Shown here one piece after another: positions 60,347 through 64,000 of a stretch of DNA of 64,000 nucleotides. Origin of the DNA: Nitrospirota bacterium. Its GTDB lineage: Bacteria; Nitrospirota; Thermodesulfovibrionia; Thermodesulfovibrionales; UBA6898. Both the position numbers and the translations under genes were made by a program. Position 1 is the first letter of the stretch, and each line of letters opens with the position of its first letter. The notes below the pieces were generated by a model. That model saw only the letters and a list, made by a program, of their open reading frames with translations, did no database searches and was not told where the DNA came from. The stretch covers positions 1 through 64,000 of the forward strand of contig JACRLO010000019.1 in NCBI GenBank assembly GCA_016235245.1, in the 5' to 3' direction.

Positions 60347-62245
60347 ATGAGCATTCAAGGCAATGATGCCAGTCTGCAGGAAATGAGGAAGGACTATCCG
60401 GATAAGTTTGTGCCTGAGGTCCGTATTTTCAGTCATATACATCCCGGCGACCGGATCTTTATCGGCACCGGCTGTGGAGAGCCCCAGTACCTCGTACAGG
60501 CGATGATCAGGCATATTCAGTCCCATCCGAAGGCGTTTGTCGACACGGAGCTTCTCCAGATATGGAACCTCGGCGTCAACTCCTATGCGGAAAAGCAGTA
60601 TAGGGACAATTTCAGGTTCAACTCTTTTTTCATCGGCAGCACGGCGCGCGATGCGGTCAATACCGGGCTTGCCGACTATACCCCCATATTCCTTTCTGCG
60701 GTCCCCGGCCTCTTTAAAGAAAAACGCGTCCCGATTGATATCGCCCTTATCCAGACTTCACTGCCTGATGCCCACGGCTATGTGAGCCTTGGCATAAGCG
60801 TTGATATCGTAAAGTCCGCGGTGGATAATGCCGAAGTCGTTATCGCCCAGGTGAATGCCGAAATGCCGCGCGTGCATGGCGACACCTTCGTACATATCAG
60901 AGATATTGATTTCCTGGTGCCGCATGATGAACCGCTGCTTGAGTTTGGTGCGGTCGTGTCCGATGAGATCGTCGGCCGCATCGGGAAATTTGTCGCGCAG
61001 ATCATTCAGGACGGCGACACGATCCAGGTGGGGTATGGCAGCATCCCCAATGCGATCCTGGAGCATCTCAGGCATAAGAAGCATCTCGGTGTTCATACCG
61101 AGCTCTTTACGGACGGTATTATGGAACTCATGAAAAGCGGGGTCATAGACAATTCCCTGAAGGAGTTGAACCGTGATAAGACGATTGCGGCCTTCTGCAT
61201 GGGAAAGCGGGAGACCTATGAGTTCATCCATGACAATCCGAGCATTGAGTTCAGGCCGGTAAGCTATACGAACAACCCACTCACCATTGCGAGAAACCGA
61301 CGTGTAACGGCGATCAACAGTGCCCTTGAAATAGATCTTACCGGACAGGCAACGGCTGAGTCTCTCGGCAAGTATTTTTTCAGCGGGATCGGCGGACAGG
61401 CCGATTTTATGCGGGGAGCGATCCTCTCCGAAGGAGGCAAGACAATCCTTGCCATCCAGTCTACGGCGGAACACGATGCGATTTCGAGGATCGTGCCGTT
61501 TCTGACGGAAGGAGCTGGGGTTACCCTGACCCGTGGTGATCTGCATTATGTAGTGACCGAATACGGCATTGCCTATCTCCATGGCAAGAACATCAGGGAA
61601 CGTGCCATGGACCTCATCGCCATTGCGCATCCGAAATTCAGAAGCTGGCTGATCGACGAGGCGAAGAAGCTTCATCTTATTTATGAGGACCAGGCCTTTA
61701 TTCCGGGTGAGGCAGGGGTATATCCTGCCGAGTTTGAGGCGCACCGGACCACGAAGGCCGGTCTCGTATTGCTGATGCGGCCCGTGCGCATGACCGATGA
61801 ACAGCTGCTGAAGGACTTTTTCTATGATCTGTCATCCGACTGCATGTACCACCGTTTTATTTCGACGCGGAATTCGATGCCCCATGAACAGCTCCAGAAA
61901 TTTGTCGTGATCGACTACACGCGGGAGATGGTCATTCTTGCCATACGGGAAAGCGAAGGCAGGGAGTCGATCGTCGGCATGGCCCAGTATTATATCGACG
62001 AGAAGACGCATACCGCAGAGGTCGCCTTTGTTGTGCGCGACGACCACCAGAGCAAGGGCATCGGTTCAGAGCTTCTTGGCTATATCACGCTTCTGGCAAA
62101 GCGCAATGGTCTTCACGGCTTTACGGCAGAGGTGTTGATGGACAATAGGCCGATGCTCCAGCTTTTTCAGAAGATGGGTTTTATCGTTGAACAGCGGGCC
62201 GAAGCAGGGGTCTATGAGCTGAAGATGTCCTTCAGGGAAGGGTGA
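60347..62245 (+). CDS. Acetyl-CoA hydrolase/transferase fused to GNAT acetyltransferase
   Basis: The start at 60347 (MSIQGNDASLQEM) follows GAGGGGG; an ATG 21 codons upstream is also open. The ~632-residue protein has a class I CoA-transferase domain (residues ~15-440) with IQVGYGSIPNAILEHL, HTELFTDG (candidate catalytic Glu) and a C-terminal GNAT domain (~480-625) with QSKGIGSELLGYITLLAKRNG, the acetyl-CoA-binding motif. Such fusions occur in several bacteria; they may link acyl-CoA use with protein or metabolite acetylation. It is monocistronic. Confidence 0.9.
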   Translation: MSIQGNDASLQEMRKDYPDKFVPEVRIFSHIHPGDRIFIGTGCGEPQYLVQAMIRHIQSHPKAFVDTELLQIWNLGVNSYAEKQYRDNFRFNSFFIGSTARDAVNTGLADYTPIFLSAVPGLFKEKRVPIDIALIQTSLPDAHGYVSLGISVDIVKSAVDNAEVVIAQVNAEMPRVHGDTFVHIRDIDFLVPHDEPLLEFGAVVSDEIVGRIGKFVAQIIQDGDTIQVGYGSIPNAILEHLRHKKHLGVHTELFTDGIMELMKSGVIDNSLKELNRDKTIAAFCMGKRETYEFIHDNPSIEFRPVSYTNNPLTIARNRRVTAINSALEIDLTGQATAESLGKYFFSGIGGQADFMRGAILSEGGKTILAIQSTAEHDAISRIVPFLTEGAGVTLTRGDLHYVVTEYGIAYLHGKNIRERAMDLIAIAHPKFRSWLIDEAKKLHLIYEDQAFIPGEAGVYPAEFEAHRTTKAGLVLLMRPVRMTDEQLLKDFFYDLSSDCMYHRFISTRNSMPHEQLQKFVVIDYTREMVILAIRESEGRESIVGMAQYYIDEKTHTAEVAFVVRDDHQSKGIGSELLGYITLLAKRNGLHGFTAEVLMDNRPMLQLFQKMGFIVEQRAEAGVYELKMSFREG

Positions 62246-62260
62246 GCGGTAAGACGGCGG

Positions 62261-64000
62261 TTACCGCTTGTTCAGTCCCCAGATATTGTCTGCATATTCC
62301 ATTACGGCGCGGTCGCTCGAAAATTTCCCCATATTGGCGGTATTGAGGATAGACCTGCGCGACCAGTCCTCGGCGTTGCGGTACGCAGCACCGGCCGCGT
62401 CCTGCGCCTGAACATATGAGCGGTAATCGGCTAGGATCAGGTAACGGTCTCCGCCATGAAGCAGGGCATTGAAAATCGGCATATAAAGGTCCTTCTTTTC
62501 AGACGAAAAGAAGCCCCAGCCGATCATGTCCAAAGCTTTTCTGAGGTCTGCATCGTTATGGTAGTAGTCCCACGGATTGTATCCGTTTACCCGCATGCTG
62601 CTTACTTCGTCGATCTTCATTCCGAAGATGAACATGTTTTCCTGTCCCACCTCTTCCATGATCTCGATATTCGCACCGTCAAGCGTGCCGATGGTAAGGG
62701 CGCCGTTGAGCGCCAGTTTCATGTTGCTTGTCCCTGAGGCCTCCATGCCGGCTGTGGATATCTGCTCCGACAGGTCAGCCGCCGGTATCACCTTCTCGGC
62801 CTGCGATATGCAGTAGTTTGGCAGAAAGACTACTTTCAGTTTTCTGCTGACCTCTGCATCACTGTTGACAGTCCTTGCGATATCATTGACCAGTTTGATG
62901 ATCAGCTTGGCAAAGAAATAGCCTGGTGCGGCCTTGCCGGAGAAAATTACGGTCCTTGGCACCATGTCTGTCTGCGGATCATGTTTGAGGCGATTGTAAA
63001 GCGTAATGACATGAAGGATGTTCAGGAGCTGCCGTTTATACTCGTGAATACGCTTTATCTGCATATCATAGAGTGATTCTTCATCCACAACAATACCGGT
63101 CTTGCGAAGGATATACTGGCCAAGCAGCGCCTTGTTGGACCTCTTCACCTCCCGCCAGGCAGCGCGGAACAAGGGGTCTTCCGCAAGAGGGATGAGCTTT
63201 TTCAGGTCATACAGGTCAGTGATCCAGCCATTACCGATCTGGGAAGTAATAAGTGCCGAAAGGCCAGGATTTGCCTGGAGCAGCCACCTGCGCTGCGTAA
63301 TGCCGTTGGTTACATTCCTGATACGACCGGGAAAGAACTCATCAAAATCCCTGAACAGGGAAGTCTTCAGAATTCGCGTATGCAGCTCAGCAACGCCGTT
63401 TACGGAATGACTGCCGACGATTGCCAGGTGTGCCATGCGCACTTTCTTTTGCGGCCCTTCTTCAATCAGCGACATCCTTGCCAACCGGTCGAGGTCAGAG
63501 GGGTATCGCTGCTCGACTTCCTGCAGGAACCGGTGGTTGATTTCATAGATTATCTCCAGGTGGCGGGGCAGCAGCTTTCCGATCATCTCGACCGGCCACT
63601 TTTCGAGCGCCTCGGGCAGCACGGTATGGTTCGTATAGGCAAAGGTGCGGACGCAGATGTCCCAGGCCTCTTCCCAGCAGAGGCGCTCCTCGTCCAAAAG
63701 CAGACGCATCAGTTCGGCAATGCTTATGGCAGGATGGGTGTCATTGAGCTGGACCGCGATCATCTCTGGGAGTTTGCTGAAGGGGGTCTCGCGCTTCCTG
63801 AACCTCCTGAAAATGTCCTGAAACGTTGCTGCTACAAAAAAATACTGCTGCTTGAGTCTCAGCATCCTGCCCTGCTCCATCTCATCGCTTGGATAGAGCA
63901 CCTTGGTAATATTTTCCCTCAGCATCTTGACTTCCATGGCCTTCATGTAATCGCCATGATTATAGAACTCCATATTGAACTCGAAACTCGAAATGGCCGC
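62261..64000 (-). CDS. glgP: Glycogen/maltodextrin phosphorylase, 5' end outside window
   Basis: The C-terminal ~580 residues of a GT35 phosphorylase; the frame is open to the window edge (FEFNMEFYNHGDYMKAMEVK). It releases glucose-1-phosphate from glycogen. PLP Lys is in GTSNMKLALNGALTIGTLDGANIEI; other family segments are QLNDTHPAISIAELMRLLLDEE, RMAHLAIVGSHSVNGVAELH and KRIHEYKRQLLN. The gene converges with the CoA-transferase gene (15-base gap). Confidence 0.96.
   Translation of the reverse strand, partial: AAISSFEFNMEFYNHGDYMKAMEVKMLRENITKVLYPSDEMEQGRMLRLKQQYFFVAATFQDIFRRFRKRETPFSKLPEMIAVQLNDTHPAISIAELMRLLLDEERLCWEEAWDICVRTFAYTNHTVLPEALEKWPVEMIGKLLPRHLEIIYEINHRFLQEVEQRYPSDLDRLARMSLIEEGPQKKVRMAHLAIVGSHSVNGVAELHTRILKTSLFRDFDEFFPGRIRNVTNGITQRRWLLQANPGLSALITSQIGNGWITDLYDLKKLIPLAEDPLFRAAWREVKRSNKALLGQYILRKTGIVVDEESLYDMQIKRIHEYKRQLLNILHVITLYNRLKHDPQTDMVPRTVIFSGKAAPGYFFAKLIIKLVNDIARTVNSDAEVSRKLKVVFLPNYCISQAEKVIPAADLSEQISTAGMEASGTSNMKLALNGALTIGTLDGANIEIMEEVGQENMFIFGMKIDEVSSMRVNGYNPWDYYHNDADLRKALDMIGWGFFSSEKKDLYMPIFNALLHGGDRYLILADYRSYVQAQDAAGAAYRNAEDWSRRSILNTANMGKFSSDRAVMEYADNIWGLNKR

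Noticed and set aside
1-64000. CRISPR arrays, rRNA genes, complete insertion sequences and prophage
   Set aside because: No regularly spaced repeats, no rRNA-like stretches, and no transposase or phage structural gene were seen. The only mobile-element trace is the integrase remnant.

Overview
The window is a mid-GC bacterial chromosome segment with dense genes on both strands and many overlapping operons. It carries a cbb3 oxidase locus, multi-domain sensor kinases with periplasmic CxxCH haem motifs, two genes that appear to encode selenoproteins, a two-gene GlyRS and many proteins typical of sulfur- and metal-metabolising anaerobes or microaerophiles. This fits a Nitrospirota (Thermodesulfovibrionia-like) or deltaproteobacterial-grade organism. 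That placement is an inference from gene content; no rRNA or other phylogenetic marker was analysed.

Layout. 1-8.4 kb: 3' part of aspS, a Cys-rich PAS protein, a repeat lipoprotein, mutS2, a small membrane protein and an ABC-F ATPase. 8.4-11.3 kb: a rhodanese-ferritin gene read through an in-frame TGA at the catalytic Cys, followed by mtnP, apt and a spermidine-synthase-like gene. 11.5-16.7 kb: a tight operon of flavoprotein, cyclic-nucleotide-binding protein, a GAF-cyclase-metallo-beta-lactamase fusion and a membrane ferredoxin. 16.9-20.7 kb: a large hybrid kinase with its receiver. 20.8-24.7 kb (minus strand): glycosyltransferase, radical SAM protein, BaiN-like flavoprotein and Maf. 24.88-25.22 kb: a 6S RNA gene, a second structured element and a terminator, then tpiA-secG.

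26.5-35.8 kb (minus strand): a bacteriohemerythrin and a rearranged cbb3 oxidase locus. Its order is Rrf2 regulator, ccoN, a ccoO-ccoP fusion, a stand-alone FixP_N piece, two tiny membrane ORFs, ccoG, fixH, a YtkA-like gene, a frame-disrupted TauE-like gene, ccoI and ccoS. Divergent from it at 35.9-37.3 kb are a short leader ORF with a terminator-like hairpin, a zinc-ribbon protein, a selenocysteine peroxiredoxin and an AhpD-fold protein. 37.4-42.5 kb: a second spermidine-synthase-like protein, an ABC-2 exporter and an HD-GYP sensor with two Cys-rich two-CW-like modules. 42.8-44.05 kb: an integrase remnant, then DsrE, NifX-like and DUF134 genes headed by a perfect 26-bp palindrome. 44.2-50 kb: GspC-like protein, secreted proteins, a two-component pair, a phosphodiesterase and a diguanylate cyclase. 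50-55 kb (minus strand): argC, rplM-rpsI and glyQ-glyS. 55.3-64 kb: two overlapping histidine kinases, an ArsC-type phosphatase, a CoA-transferase/GNAT fusion and the 3' part of glgP.

Most notable points: (1) two genes with TGA exactly at a family-invariant catalytic Cys, each followed by a hairpin with a G-rich loop about 20 nt downstream, indicating selenocysteine decoding; (2) the cyclase-hydrolase fusion next to a cyclic-nucleotide receptor, a possible self-contained nucleotide signalling unit tied to redox proteins; (3) the rearranged cbb3 locus; (4) a 6S RNA gene paired with an unassigned structured element; (5) several genes whose -10 box lies 5-8 nt before the start codon with no Shine-Dalgarno sequence, suggesting leaderless mRNAs.
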